The notes under the pieces are model-generated. The model made no database searches and had not been told where the DNA came from. It worked only from the letters and a program-made list of their open reading frames with translations. The translations under genes and the position numbers were made by a program. Of a DNA stretch of 64,000 bases, positions 48,537 to 59,108 are shown in pieces. Numbering within the stretch: the stretch's first letter is position 1; each line of letters opens with the position of its first letter. The stretch comes from Agrypnia vestita (lineage: Eukaryota; Arthropoda; Insecta; Trichoptera; Phryganeidae): NCBI GenBank assembly GCA_016648135.1, contig JADDOH010000292.1:248001-312000 (forward strand). Reading direction: 5' to 3'.

Positions 48537-51500
48537 CTACAAAATATATTATAATGTAAATATAAAAATCATATTGAATTATTAGCGTTTTTACCTTATT
48601 TATTAATTCAAATTGGGGGAGCGGGAATTGGACGATTAGTCATTTTTGTATTTCTCATCATCGAGCGATTCCGACGCATTTAAGCGCAAGAAGCCTTCTA
48701 CAGTATTAACTCGGGAAGAAACAGTTTTCCCTTTTCATCAATAATAAATGTTTACATGAGATAAATGTAATTATTTCCGTTTTTTTTGGTTAATGTACCT
48801 TTATTTAATATTATATTTATATCCTATCTCTTTAATGATGTTCATAAAATTCGTAAACATTAAAATTGTTATTTTTCGGTAAAAGAAAGAAAGAAATATT
48901 TCCGCATATTAATTAAGTGTCCGTATTAAATGATAATTTAATTTTCTGAAATATTTTTATTTTATATAAAAATTCACGCTGGTTTAGGTATTATATATAT
49001 ATTTTATATTTATTTATTTGTTTATTTTACATTTGTTAATATAAGTTACTAATAACTGCCACACCAGGTAAAACCTTTCTGTTCTGTGGCAGTTATTCTC
49101 ATTTGATAGTTACGAAATAGTAACAAATAACAATAATAAAGAAGTATGAAAGAAAAATGAAAGCACAATAAAATTTCGTAATATATACAATTATGAGAAT
49201 ACATAAATCTAATGAACTTTTTATAATCGATATAAGTTACTGTAACGATAATACAACTTTTTGCTAAAAATAAGTCAGAAATATTGAAAAAAAAATGCAA
49301 GTATCTGGTGCACCCTGTATATATACTAGCTGTTCGTATCCGGCGTTGCACGGTTCAAGTCTTAATTAAGTTAAAAATAAGTTTGGGAAGGGAAACAAAG
49401 GTTTTATTGTTTTGCAAAGTCTTTTAAAAAAACAATATTCCCAGTTAATCTAGAATGGCATGAATGGGGCGTTTACTTAAGTTAAGTGTCCTATGTTTAC
49501 TACTATATATATGCAAAATTCATAGAACAATACCGGGAAGAGGAAATCGGGAGGGAGGGGGGAAAGTTACCTAAATCTCCCACGGGGCCCAAAGAATAAG
49601 TATCCAAAATTTAGATCAAATTAGTCAAAAAGTGTAGATTTGTATATAAAATTTATCAAGAGAAGGGAAGGGGGAAATATCATTTATGTTCCCCGCCGGG
49701 TCCTAGAAAATTAGTGTGAAAAATTTATATCAAATCGGTTAAAAGATGTAGCTTTGTATATAATAAATATCAGATTGATAGGGTGGCGTGAAAGGGGAGG
49801 AGGAAATCATCTATGCTACCCGTCGGGTCTTAGAGAATAAGTATTCTAAATTTGGATCAGATCGATCGAAGGGTACAGATTTGCACGAAGAATATAACGA
49901 AGGAGGGGTAGGGGTAAAAGGGGAGGGAAGATGTGTCACTTATGTTATGCACGGACAATTGCAAAACTATCGAATAATACACACCGTATGCTCAGAGAGG
50001 TCCTAGAAATTCACAAACACGATTTATCCATGAACACAAGAGACGATGCCAAGAGATTACCTGCTACATATCATACAGTGATTAACAAAAAAAAATATAA
50101 AAATGAATCAAATGTAGAAAATAAAAACATTAATTAAACAAACGAAATGTCGACAACCCTAGCACGAGTAAAACCAACAATTATAACAGAACAATCAGTA
50201 AACGCCCCCCCTCTCGCCGCGCCACCAATCAGAAAAGAGAAAGTAATTACCACCACCCCTACGGCGAAGTCTGAGAAATCGAATAGTTATCTCTCAATTA
50301 TCAGAGAGACCAGCTTGAGAATGGTTATCCCAGTGTAACCGAAATATAGCACGAAAATAATACATATTTTTTTTGCAAATCCGCGAAGTTCCCGAAAAAT
50401 AACCCTTTCATAATGCATATATATATTAGGTCCTTACATATGAAATTGGCGTTTAGTATGGGAGGAACATAAAGCCGATTTTTTTTATTATAATATATTT
50501 ATTTAATCAAAGTATGTACCATTGCTATCTATGCACTTTTGCCATCTCATAGGTAGTTCATCGATCCCTTTACTAAAAAAACCATTCGGACGGGAATCAA
50601 TAAAATCTTTGAAGGCGGTTTGGAATTTTTTCCTTTGCAAGAAGATATCCAAATTTCGAAAAAAATGGTAATCTGTTGGGGCAAGGTCCGGAGAGTACGG
50701 TGGATGTCTTAGACATTACAATTGAAGCTCTTCTAATTTGGTAGCCGTCTGTTGTGCAGTGTGTGGTCTAGCGTTATCATGAAGCAGCAGTGGCCTAGAG
50801 CGATTAACCAGCCTCGGTTGTTTAGCATCTAGCTTTTCCATCATGGTTTGCAGTTCCTGACAATAGACATCTGCCGAATTCGTCTGGACAGATTTAAGAA
50901 AGCTGTAGTGAACGACACCAGCACTAGTTCACCAAACGCTCACAAGTAACTTTTTTGGAGTCAATTTTCGCTTGGGGCATGGTTTGGCTGATTCGGCAGG
51001 GTTCAGCCATTGCGATGAGCGCTTCCGATTATCGTACAGAATCCACTTTTCATCACAGGTAATGATTCGATTTAAAATCCCTTCATTATTGTGCCGGTTG
51101 AGTAATGCAACGCAGCAGTCAACGCGCGTTTGTTGATTTGCTTCACTCAATTCGTGAGGTACCCACCTTTCAAGCTTTTTCACCTTACCAATTTGTTTCA
51201 AGTGGATTAAAACAGTTTTATCACTAACACCACAGCCTGCAGCTAACTCGGATGTGGTTTGCGATGGATCCGCTTCCACAATAGCCTTCAATTCTTCATT
51301 ATCAACTTTGGTCTCCGGCCGTCCACGGGGCTTATTTTGCAGGTCGAAATTTCCAGAACGAAAACGTTGGAACCAAAAACGCACTGTGTTTTCTTTTGCG
51401 GCACCGTCGCCATACACATCATTAATCCTTCGAGCCGTTCCTGCAGCACTGGTGCCATGGTGGAACTCGTACTCGTAAATAACGCGATATTTCAAGTTTT

Positions 51501-54500
51501 TCATTTTGTAAACTGAGTGACGCAAAGAAAAAAACAATTGAGTAAAAAACAAATGAATTATAATTTTCAAAACACAAATACATGAGTAAATAGCTGTATA
51601 AATTTGGATTTGGAATTCCTAACCAAAGGAGAGGATATTTGAGATCAAAGGGACAAGTAATATACGGCAAAACGCCAATGCCAGAGGGAAGGACAGAAGA
51701 GAGAGAGAGGGGAGAGAGAGAGTAGAGATATAATAATACTATATTATATATATTTCCTATATATAATCATCAGAAAGGGTTCAGGACTGGAAGGAAATTC
51801 CTGGTAATTCAATCGAACTGTGCATTGTCGATCTCGAACACCAAGCAAATACACATTTCTACTATTTGTATATGATTTACTTACAGAATTCTTCATTGCA
51901 ATCATAGATTCTATTAAACAATTATTCATAAGTTGATGTTCTAATTCACGCAATACATGTGTGTCAGTTTAAATGACACCAATCTACATTATACCGTGTG
52001 CGTGACAAGATTTCGTCGGCCACTTTAACTTATTTTCGGAATGATTGATTTCTAATACAGAGCTATCCTGAATTCTACCTGTTCGCATAAGTGTTGCTGA
52101 ACAATATTATCTTGCCTAATCACTTTCAAATGTTTCTGACGATATGATCGTCCTTACATCTTCACACATAACATGATGACGTGGTACGTCAGATACCTAC
52201 ATACTTTCAAAGTATTCGATGTGGAATAATTATTGGATCTCACAACCACCGTCGGACGGACCTTATTTTTGAATGGATTATGGAATGGGAAATGAAGATA
52301 AGACCAAAAGTTGACCACAGGATGCGCAATCATTTCTGCTAGGCATCGACACTGGATAGCGGAGGCTGCGGAAGCGAACTTTCATCACGGGAAGCTCAAT
52401 AATAACACAACTTTGTCCTCAATATCGACGGGTAGATCAATGCTAGGGCGTAGAATTAATTTATTTTATCTTTTGTAAATAATGGATTTTGTTTAGTTTG
52501 GCCTATAATAGGAATCAATAATTAAATAATTTTCTTAATGATGATTTCATTTCAAATAAGCAGGGTAGATATAGGTACATATTCAGGAAATATTAATTAT
52601 TTTTTATCTTATGTTATAATTTCTCTTGTACTAAATTGTATTGATTAAATTGAAGTTATTTTCAGTTCATTTTATGTACAATCCTCAAACGTCAGTCAAG
52701 AAATACACAAACAAAGCTTTTTACGAACTCTGTCATAAAATAACTCATGTCTAGCCTCATTTGTCTTACCCTGATCTGTCAGTAGGTAAGGAGGTTCAAC
52801 TGAGCTCCATACGAGCCCAGGAAAACTTCCTTATACCTTGGCGCCCAACGTGGGGCAGACATCGATAATAAAGATTAACATGATCCATAAAAAAATATAA
52901 ATCTTACCATTTTTACGGGACAGGTGACAGGTTGACCAATAGATTGAAGAAGTTCAACCATTGTTTTATTCAAATATTTTTCAATTACTTCGCATACATT
53001 AGGATCTTTTAATATGAAGAAGTTTGGCTTATATCCACCATCACCCCATTTTGCTATATTCATATATATCTGAAAATAAGGGAAAAATTTATTATTAATT
53101 AACGACGAGTGAATTTAATCGATTTATCAAAATATATTGCATTATACCTTACTCATTTAATCACGTGAGTTTATATTACCTGAATATAAATGTATAAAAA
53201 GTACGATGAAAGATATGGTTAAATGATTTCTGTAATTGGTTGGTTAAATAGATAAATGCGAGTGAATATTTAAAAAAAGTTTTTTTTAAACATTTCACTT
53301 AAATGAATGACTACAATATTTTAGCGTTAAAAAATAAAGAAACTTGAATTATTATTACCTCAGTTGTGTTATCTAGATCTTCTTTAAATATTCCATCAAT
53401 ATTAAGGGCCGTGTGGGTTCTGTTTAACATTGTTTTCTCTATAACAATTTTGTTAGCGTAGCTATCTGGATCCTCGCATTGATTGATGGATTTTATTTCA
53501 AGATTAACTGGGCCCTAAAATGATATATTTATTACATTGAAAAATCTCAATAACGGAAACAAGACAAATACATGTTTTCACGATTCTTACGATAATGTAA
53601 TTATAAATTATTAATTTACATAAGAAGTTTTACAAATGTATTTTTTAAACAATGACATTCATTGAAAACTACCACACATTTGTAAAATTAATTCGGTTAA
53701 TTCGCGAAATAAGTGTTAAATGTTGTAAATTAAATAAAAAAGGGAACACAAAATTTATAGTAAACATATTCATTATGCGTTATTTTTAAAGTACTTAATA
53801 TTTACACAGTTCATTTTTCTGTTTAAATAATTCACTAATTTCGCAGCTTTTACGCAGCTAAATAACACTCCGTAATTATGAAACATGGCACTAATTGGCT
53901 GCATAGCCAAGTTGAATAAGTTTTGAAACGTACTATAATAATTTTAATGTAGAAACATTCAAATTAGTATGGTACGAACAGCTAGTAAAATCTAAATTCT
54001 AGTAGATAGTACCGGATACGAAAAGCTAGTAAAATCTAAATTCTAGTAGACCGAATATACTATCAATCAACAATTAGAAAATTGTTGATTGATAGTATAT
54101 TCGGCCTACTAGAATTTAGATTTTACTAGCTATTCGTATTCGGCGTGGCACGGGTTAAGGGTTAAGTTAAAATTAAATTTAAAAGTTAAATTTGTGGGGA
54201 AAACAAATATTCCACTATTTTGCAAAGTCTCTAATTAAAACAATTTTTGCATTTAATCAAGGCTAGGTAGGATATCTAGGGAAAAAATATGGTATATTTT
54301 TTTCCGTCTGGAATACGTATGCAAAATTTGGGTCCAATCGGTGAAGCGGTGTAGATTTTTACAAAAAATATATCTGGGGGAGGAGATGGGTTAGAGGGGG
54401 AAGAGGAAATTTCGTTTTTATCACCCGACTGATTCTTTTGAGTTCAAATAGAAAAATTTTGAGTTCGATCTGTCAAACGGTACAGATTTACATCGAAAAT

Positions 54501-56537
54501 ATATCAGGGGGAGGGCATCGTGTAAAAAAAATAGGGGGAAAATCTCCACTATGTTACCCGCCGGGTTCTAATGAATATGTTTCAAAATTTCAAGTACATA
54601 CATATTTGCAACAAAAAAATATATCAGTGGGAGGGGAAGAAGTTAAAGAATAGGGGGAAATGTCGCCTATGTTACCCACCGGGTTCTAAAGAATAAGTAT
54701 GCAAAATTTGAATCGAATCGGACAAACGGTGTAGATTTGTATAGATAACAGACAGACAGATATTGAGTTTTATAGATATAGATAGATTAGCTCTACATGG
54801 GTGCCTCAATATGCAAAAAATTGAATAATTTGAATGGCATCACGCATATTACACAAATATTATTAATGTAATATGTGTAATAATTGATATCTCTTGCTCA
54901 AAATCAAAATCTCTCTCTTCGGCAATATTAATATTTTGATGGTCTGGAATGTACTAATTCTCATTTAAAAAAAATAAAAAAAGTAAGTAGGTACCTCGAA
55001 ATTTAAACTGAATAAATTTTAATTCACTTTAGTCTCATCTCTCAAATTCAACGAGTTCAAATTAAGATTTTTAACGTATTCTAATAATTGCTTAACAGAA
55101 ATAGAAAATATTCACGACGTTAATATTAGGTCCTTACATATGAAATTGGCATTTTGCCGTACTGGCAAATTTGATCTTAAATATCTTCTCTTTGGTTAGG
55201 AATTCCAAATCCAAATTTATACAGCTATTTACTCATGTATTTGTGTTTTGAAAATTATAATTCATTTGTTTTTTCCTCAATTGTTTTTTTCTTTGCGTCA
55301 CTCAATTTACAAAATGAAAAACTTGAAATATCGCGTTATTTACGAGTACGAGTTCCACCGTGGCACCAGTGCTGCAGAAATGGCTCGAAGGATTAATGAT
55401 GTGTATGGCGACGGTGCCGCAAAAGAAAACATAGTGCGTTTTTGGTTCCAACGTTTTCGTTCTGGAAATTTCGACCTGCAGAACAAGTCCTGTGGACGGC
55501 CGGAGACCAAAGTTGATAATGAAGAATTGAAGGCTATTGTGGAAGCGGATCCATCGCAAACCACATCCGAGTTAGCTGCAGGCTGCGGTGTTAGTGATAA
55601 AACTGTTTTAATCCACTTGAAGCAAATTGGTAAGGTGAAAAAGCTTGAAAGGTGGGTACCTCACGAATTGAGTGAAGCAAATCAACAAACGCGCGTTGAC
55701 TGCTGCGTTGCATTACTCAACCGGCACAATAATGAAGGGATTTTAAATCGAATCATTACCTGTGATGAAAAGTGGATCCTGTACGATAATCGGAAGCGCT
55801 CATCGCAATGGCTGAACCCTGCCGAACCAGCCAAACCATGCCCCAAGCGAAAATTGACTCCAAAAAAGTTACTTGTGAGCGTTTGGTGGACTAGTGCTGG
55901 TGTCGTTCACTACAGCTTTCTTAAATCTGGCCAGACGATTACGGCAGATGTCTATTGTCAGCAACTGCAAACCATGATGGAAAAGCTAGCTGCTAAACAA
56001 CCGAGGCTGGTTAATCGCTCTAGGCCACTGTTGCTTCATGATAACGCTAGACCACACACTGCACAACAGACGGCTACCAAATTAGAGGAGCTTCAATTGG
56101 AATGTCTAAGACATCCACCGTACTCTCCGGACCTTGCCCCAACAGATTACCATTTTTTTCGAAATTTGGATAACTTCTTGCAAAGGAAAAAATTCAACTC
56201 CGATGGGGCAGTCCAAACCGCCTTCAAAGATTTTATTGATTCCCGTCCGAATGGTTTTTTTAGTAAAGGGATCGATGAACTACCTATGAGATGGCAAAAG
56301 TGCATAGATAGCAATGGTACATACTGTGATTAAATAAATATATTATAATAAAAAAAATCGGCTTTATGTTCCTCCCATACTAAACGCCAATTTCATATGT
56401 AAGGACCTAATATTATAATTACTTACCATGATGCCACTTGCATTTGTACTTGTGTTATACAGAGCGAAATACACTGCCAACAGAAACGCAGAGACATAGC
56501 GCAGTATGAGCATTACGGGCAATACACACCATACCAT
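48375..56537 (-). CDS. secreted DUF1091-like protein, four-exon host gene
   Basis: Seen: four minus-strand exons, 56537-56427 (or start 56513), 53514-53359, 53069-52908 and 48536-48375. Each has GT-AG ends (GTAAGT, GTAATA and GTAAGA donors; TTTTAG, TTTCAG and TTGTAG acceptors) and phase-0 junctions, joining to 188 or 196 aa. Exon 1 encodes a hydrophobic signal peptide (LRYVSAFLLAVYFALY). The mature part has SINQCEDPDSYANK, LNRTHTALNIDG, DPNVCEVIEKYL, VTCPVKM and GTYSVKNYIVDLEQFPDVLM. Known: insect DUF1091 proteins are small secreted proteins of this length, with a C-x-P stretch and G-Y-----------P near the end; function mostly unknown. Inferred: membership of that family. Introns are 2912, 289 and 4371 nt; introns 1 and 3 hold mariner, Helitron-like and PLE DNA. 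The ATG at 56537 has the better context (ACCATGG). Confidence 0.72.
49326..49965 (-). mobile_element. Helitron-like non-autonomous element with G-rich array
   Basis: Read on the minus strand it ends CCGTGCAACGCCGGATACGA, ACAG, CTAG (49329-49326), T: a Helitron-type CTRR terminus just after a short stem. Next to it on the plus strand the sequence matches 54131-54250 (AAGTTAAA, GTTTTGCAAAGTC). Tandem units of about 130 bp with runs such as GGGAGGGAGGGGGG (49549) follow. A central tandem array plus a 3' hairpin is typical of DINE/HINE-type elements. It lies in intron 3 of the host gene. Confidence 0.6.
49966..50340 (+). mobile_element. Penelope-like C-terminal coding remnant
   Basis: Plus-strand translation reads NNTHRMLREVLEIHKHDL, then MNTRDDAKRLPATYHTVIN. 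The second phrase matches NNRDDSIRLPTAWSNILNN in the PLE at 59518-60097. This E-I-x(n)-N-R-D-D/G-x-x-L(P/S) ending is typical of the C-terminus of PLE polyproteins. A frameshift separates a following 63-aa ORF (50147-50338) of unknown origin. Confidence 0.55.
50426..51680 (-). mobile_element. mariner element copy 2, 5' TIR lost
   Basis: The 3' TIR starts at 50426 after a TA. The body runs on the minus strand to about 51680. There the outer 20 bp or so of the 5' TIR is replaced: AAAACGCCAAT is followed by GCCAGAGGGAAGG, and the segment just inside is also altered. With one terminus missing the copy should be immobile. It lies in intron 3 of the host gene, in the gene's own direction. Confidence 0.9.
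50503..51504 (-). pseudogene. mariner transposase, broken
   Basis: The ATG at 51504 starts the transposase (MKNLKYR). The first stop is a TGG-to-TGA change at the second Trp of VSVWW, at about 50931-50929. Further on, a GAA-to-TAA change follows QL in the QLECLRH stretch. An 18-bp in-frame deletion removes part of the FNSDGAVQT region at about 50627. The N-terminal 191 residues, including both helix-turn-helix regions and the first catalytic Asp, are intact. The original stop is at 50503-50505. Confidence 0.92.
51681..52837. other. intron 3 DNA, possible retroelement remnant
   Basis: A GA-rich microsatellite (51695-51725) comes first. Then about 900 bp, somewhat less AT-rich at 52000-52450, lead up to a primer-binding-site-like sequence at 52838. 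This may be an old LTR region, but ends were not found. Confidence 0.3.
52838..52856 (+). other. primer-binding-site-like sequence
   Basis: TTGGCGCCCAACGTGGGGC is the classical first sequence after a 5' LTR (tRNA 3' end complement). It lies in host intron 3, 50 bp from exon 3, and no internal coding region follows. It is probably the junction of a deleted LTR retroelement. Confidence 0.4.
52908..53069 (-). CDS. exon 3 of the DUF1091-like gene
   Basis: 54 codons from IYMNIAKWGDGGYKP to TCPVKM. Acceptor TTTTCAG|AT, donor ATG|GTAAGA. Contains the conserved-looking Cys of VCEVI and CPVK. Confidence 0.72.
53359..53514 (-). CDS. exon 2 of the DUF1091-like gene
   Basis: 52 codons from GPVNLEIKSINQCEDP to EDLDNTTE, open only in this frame. 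Acceptor TTTTAG|GG, donor GAG|GTAATA. Confidence 0.7.
53980..54130. repeat. tandem plus inverted repeat of a Helitron-like end
   Basis: AGCTAGTAAAATCTAAATTC (27 bp in all) occurs at 53980-54006 and again at 54024-54050. From 54025 the second copy forms a 51-bp inverted repeat with 54080-54130 (one mismatch, spacer AGAA). The right arm ends at the CTAG terminus of the element at 54127-54784. Confidence 0.85.
54127..54784 (-). mobile_element. Helitron-like non-autonomous element with G-rich array
   Basis: Minus-strand 3' end: CCGTGCCACGCCGAATACGA, ATAG, CTAG (54130-54127), T. Minus-strand 5' end near 54784 reads TCTATATCTATAAAACTCAA followed by TCTGTCTGTC, a start style common in insect Helitrons. 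The centre holds three to four 125-130-bp units with AAATATATC(A/T)GGGGGAGG and ACCCGCCGGGTTCTAA. In host intron 1. Same family as 49326-49965. Confidence 0.65.
55126..56410 (+). mobile_element. mariner element copy 3 (cecropia-type), full length
   Basis: 1285 bp, TIRs of about 29 bp (one mismatch near 55151), TA on both sides (55124-55125 and 56411-56412). Same length as copy 1. It sits in intron 1 of the host gene, antisense to it, with 14 nt between its TA duplication and exon 1. This is the only copy with an uninterrupted transposase. Confidence 0.95.
55314..56333 (+). CDS. mariner transposase, 339 aa, uninterrupted
   Basis: Cut-and-paste transposase of the mariner (cecropia) type, related in sequence to human Hsmar1/SETMAR transposase. 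The start is the ATG at 55314 (MKNLKYR); the frame is open upstream to 55248 but has only a TTG there. N-terminal paired helix-turn-helix DNA-binding region about residues 1-110, WVPHEL at 114-119. Catalytic Asp: D151 (ITCDEKW), D243 (HDNARPH) and D278 (LAPTDYHFF), giving D-91-D-34-D. Length is normal (about 340-350). Compared with the other copies it has Ser-Cys where they have Pro-Arg just before GRP (residues 59-60, the linker motif), Ile40 for Thr, and Cys338 for Phe. These could weaken activity. The high identity of copies suggests recent mobility. Confidence 0.95.
   Translation: MKNLKYRVIYEYEFHRGTSAAEMARRINDVYGDGAAKENIVRFWFQRFRSGNFDLQNKSCGRPETKVDNEELKAIVEADPSQTTSELAAGCGVSDKTVLIHLKQIGKVKKLERWVPHELSEANQQTRVDCCVALLNRHNNEGILNRIITCDEKWILYDNRKRSSQWLNPAEPAKPCPKRKLTPKKLLVSVWWTSAGVVHYSFLKSGQTITADVYCQQLQTMMEKLAAKQPRLVNRSRPLLLHDNARPHTAQQTATKLEELQLECLRHPPYSPDLAPTDYHFFRNLDNFLQRKKFNSDGAVQTAFKDFIDSRPNGFFSKGIDELPMRWQKCIDSNGTYCD
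56427..56537 (-). CDS. exon 1 of the DUF1091-like gene (signal peptide)
   Basis: Two in-frame ATGs, at 56537 and 56513. Both lead into the hydrophobic stretch ALRYV-type LLAVYFALY, then NTSTNASGIM and donor ATG|GTAAGT. Mariner copy 3 ends only 16 nt past the exon boundary. Confidence 0.68.
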
Positions 56538-58939
56538 GGTATGTCGTATATGAATATTGTGGTGAGCACGCTCGTGTCAGTCATTTAATGAATTAAAAGA
56601 GTATTGTCATAAACTCAGTTTTCGCGTGACGCTAATTTCACTGAAAATTAGATTTAATAAGATACTATAAAAAATCTATATAAAAGGCTGAATCCAATGT
56701 CAACATCATTGATTGTTATCATTCATTTATTCAAATTATCAATCGTCATGTAGGTAATAAAAATTCGTATTAATTTTGTCCTGGTATAAAATAACAGCTT
56801 CACAGGTGTAATTAGGATTTAACAAACAGAGATGGGAAGTGACAGCTAACTGGCTGAAACAGTTCTCAATCATATCATTTTACAGCCTCGGAATACTAGG
56901 TTTTTCTTTCTGTGTTTTTCCTTTCATTCTATATGTGAGGTAAAAGTTTGCACAAACCACACATTCAGCATCAACATTGTAGATATTTCACTTTGAAATA
57001 AGTACATTATCTTATTTTCTGTCTGGAACAACCGTTCACCGGAAAAAGTTGAATTTCAGTCACGAAGGAGGAGCTCCACGAAAATAAACACGGTAATTTT
57101 TTTCAAATATTTTCTAATATAATAATAGTTAATATATACTTTAGTAAGAAAATAAAAAAATTTAATCACCTTTTAGTAAAATCATCCAATTTCTACCAAA
57201 ATTTCATTCTTTCTGGTTGATCTAACTTTTTAAATAAATAGCTTTAAATTTTTTATAAGAAATTTAAAAAGTATTAAAAGCAAATTAATTGTAAAAAAAT
57301 CATTTTTGAAAATAGTGACCTTTTAAATTCATTTTCATAATTTGTTCCCAATTAAAATAATTATTCCTTATATTTATTTTTTGTCAATGTCTGTTCTTTA
57401 ATTTTTAATCTTCACGTTTACATCAATACATTGTATCCTGATGATGGATCATTAGTCCACCATTAGTAAATAGTGTTTTAATACAAAGTGTTTAGTTTTT
57501 AATTAATATACTACTTTATTTTTGTAGTGTTTACTTTTTAATAATATAATAATAATGTTACAACAATGTTATTTTGCCAATATTGAAGATGGAATATATT
57601 TAACTATTTATTAGAGAACATTATCTTCTTCTTGAAGTACCACCAAAAGTCGGATGTCGAATAGAGACTGCTAGGAATACAGACGTTGTGTTCTTGTTAT
57701 ACCATTGTCTATGCTTTATACCACGACATCAGCTCGATAATTCCGGGTGAGTACATTTCCTGATCCTTGTGCTTGATTGTTTTTCTTTAAATTAAAAATT
57801 TAAAAAACAATGTTTCTGTAACTACTCAATGTCTTGTTTTTCGAATATTGAAAGCTATTATTTTTTTCAGTGTGGACCACAATATTATTGTGATTCTCCG
57901 CCTCTTCATTAGCGATAACGTCTGTATAAATAAATTTTCTATTTTGATCAATTTTATTTTTTCTTCTCCTCTTACAATAATAACTTGTTATTATTATGTC
58001 AAAGTTGATTTTATTTGAATAAAATCGATTCTTGTTAAAATATGGTTGGGAGAAAAACATGCACAAATTTTTGCATCTTAAGCAGTTATCACTGGCATAG
58101 TGTCAGTGTTAGAGTTATAACGCCATTAACACAAAAAGTTTGTTAGGTATTTTTGATTTGCTTACGTTGTGCTAGTTCATTTTTTCTTTGTTATACAAGA
58201 TGGGGATAATTTTTAAGATAAGAATTTTTAATATTAAATTTTTATTTACGATATTATATTGGGTTGAGTTATGTATTCTTCACTTCCATGTCTGTTTCCA
58301 GAGGAACAATTATAGGTTTAAGAAGGACAGCACCTCTTAAACCTATAGAAGACAAAAGAAACGCAGCACATACAATATTTAGTTTATTGGAAAATTAACA
58401 CAATATTTTATTTAAATGAAATTATGGTCATATATTTCATTGGATTATAATTTACCTCAGTAAGGCTAATTTAATCTTGTTGAATTCAACAATGTTAAGG
58501 TTTCTATTTTCTCTTACGAAATTTAATTTTTTTAAATAAATATTTTACTATGTGGAAGTACCGGTGCTATATAATTTTAAGTAATGCATTTATAATCATA
58601 AAATAAATTAAGAATTCGGTTATCTACTTTATTAACAAGACATTTTGTGGGAAAGATCGTAGTGTCATAAAGATAATTTCGTATGAAAATGTGCTAATGC
58701 CGATTTAAATTTTTTTTTTAATATTATTAAAGATAAATTATAGATGTCCCGCAGAGATGTCGTTCCCTTTAGGGACAAAATCTAGTAATTGTATGTATGG
58801 GAAATGTGTAAAAACTTCCATACACGTTTCTCATATAAATTGTTTCTTCTGTATCAGAGCTCTATATTTTTTCTTGATTAATAAAATAAATGTTTATCTT
58901 TGATTTTTGCCTCCTTTCTTTGTTTCTGTACTTGTAAAA
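56538..58939. other. upstream region of the host gene, AT-rich
   Basis: No other gene recognised. A plus-oriented TATATAAAAGG lies at 56677-56687, but no transcript can be tied to it. CCTGATGATGGATCATTAGT with a TGGA/TCCA stem (57429-57450) looks like a decayed PLE hammerhead region. Confidence 0.35.
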
Positions 58940-59108
58940 TCAACCGAGGTATTGTTTAGGAGTAGAAATAACAAATACTTGAATACACAGGTTACGTCTT
59001 CCATTTTTGAATAAGTAAAAGTGGAGCCTGAATTGTCCGGAGAAGAGTAGGTACATCGGGAATCTGGCTGTAATCTATTACAAATTTCTCCAGTGTGTGA
59101 AATTTACC
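58940..59108 (-). pseudogene. second DUF1091-like terminal exon, frame disrupted
   Basis: After an acceptor (TTTTTCGCAG|GG at 59109/59108) the minus strand reads GKFHTLEKFVIDYSQIPDV. One nt out of frame it continues LLFSGQFRLHFYLFKNGRRN, then CIQVFVISTPK and a TGA at 58942-58940. It aligns with exon 4 of the gene at 48375-48536 (GTYSVKNYIVDLEQFPDV, YGDFRCDIIFLKNG, CLKVFITSKPK). Length 169 nt is one more than a multiple of three, so there is a 1-nt insertion after IPDV. Upstream exons were not found in the window; they may be lost or lie beyond 64000. It is either a pseudogene or a sequence error in a live paralogue. Confidence 0.6.

Noticed and set aside
55248..55313. A 22-codon N-terminal extension of the mariner transposase
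   Set aside because: It would have to start at TTG, and the next ATG (55314) gives the normal mariner N-terminus and length.
56677..56687. TATATAAAAGG as a promoter for a plus-strand gene
   Set aside because: No coding sequence, splice site or initiator could be tied to it in the following DNA.
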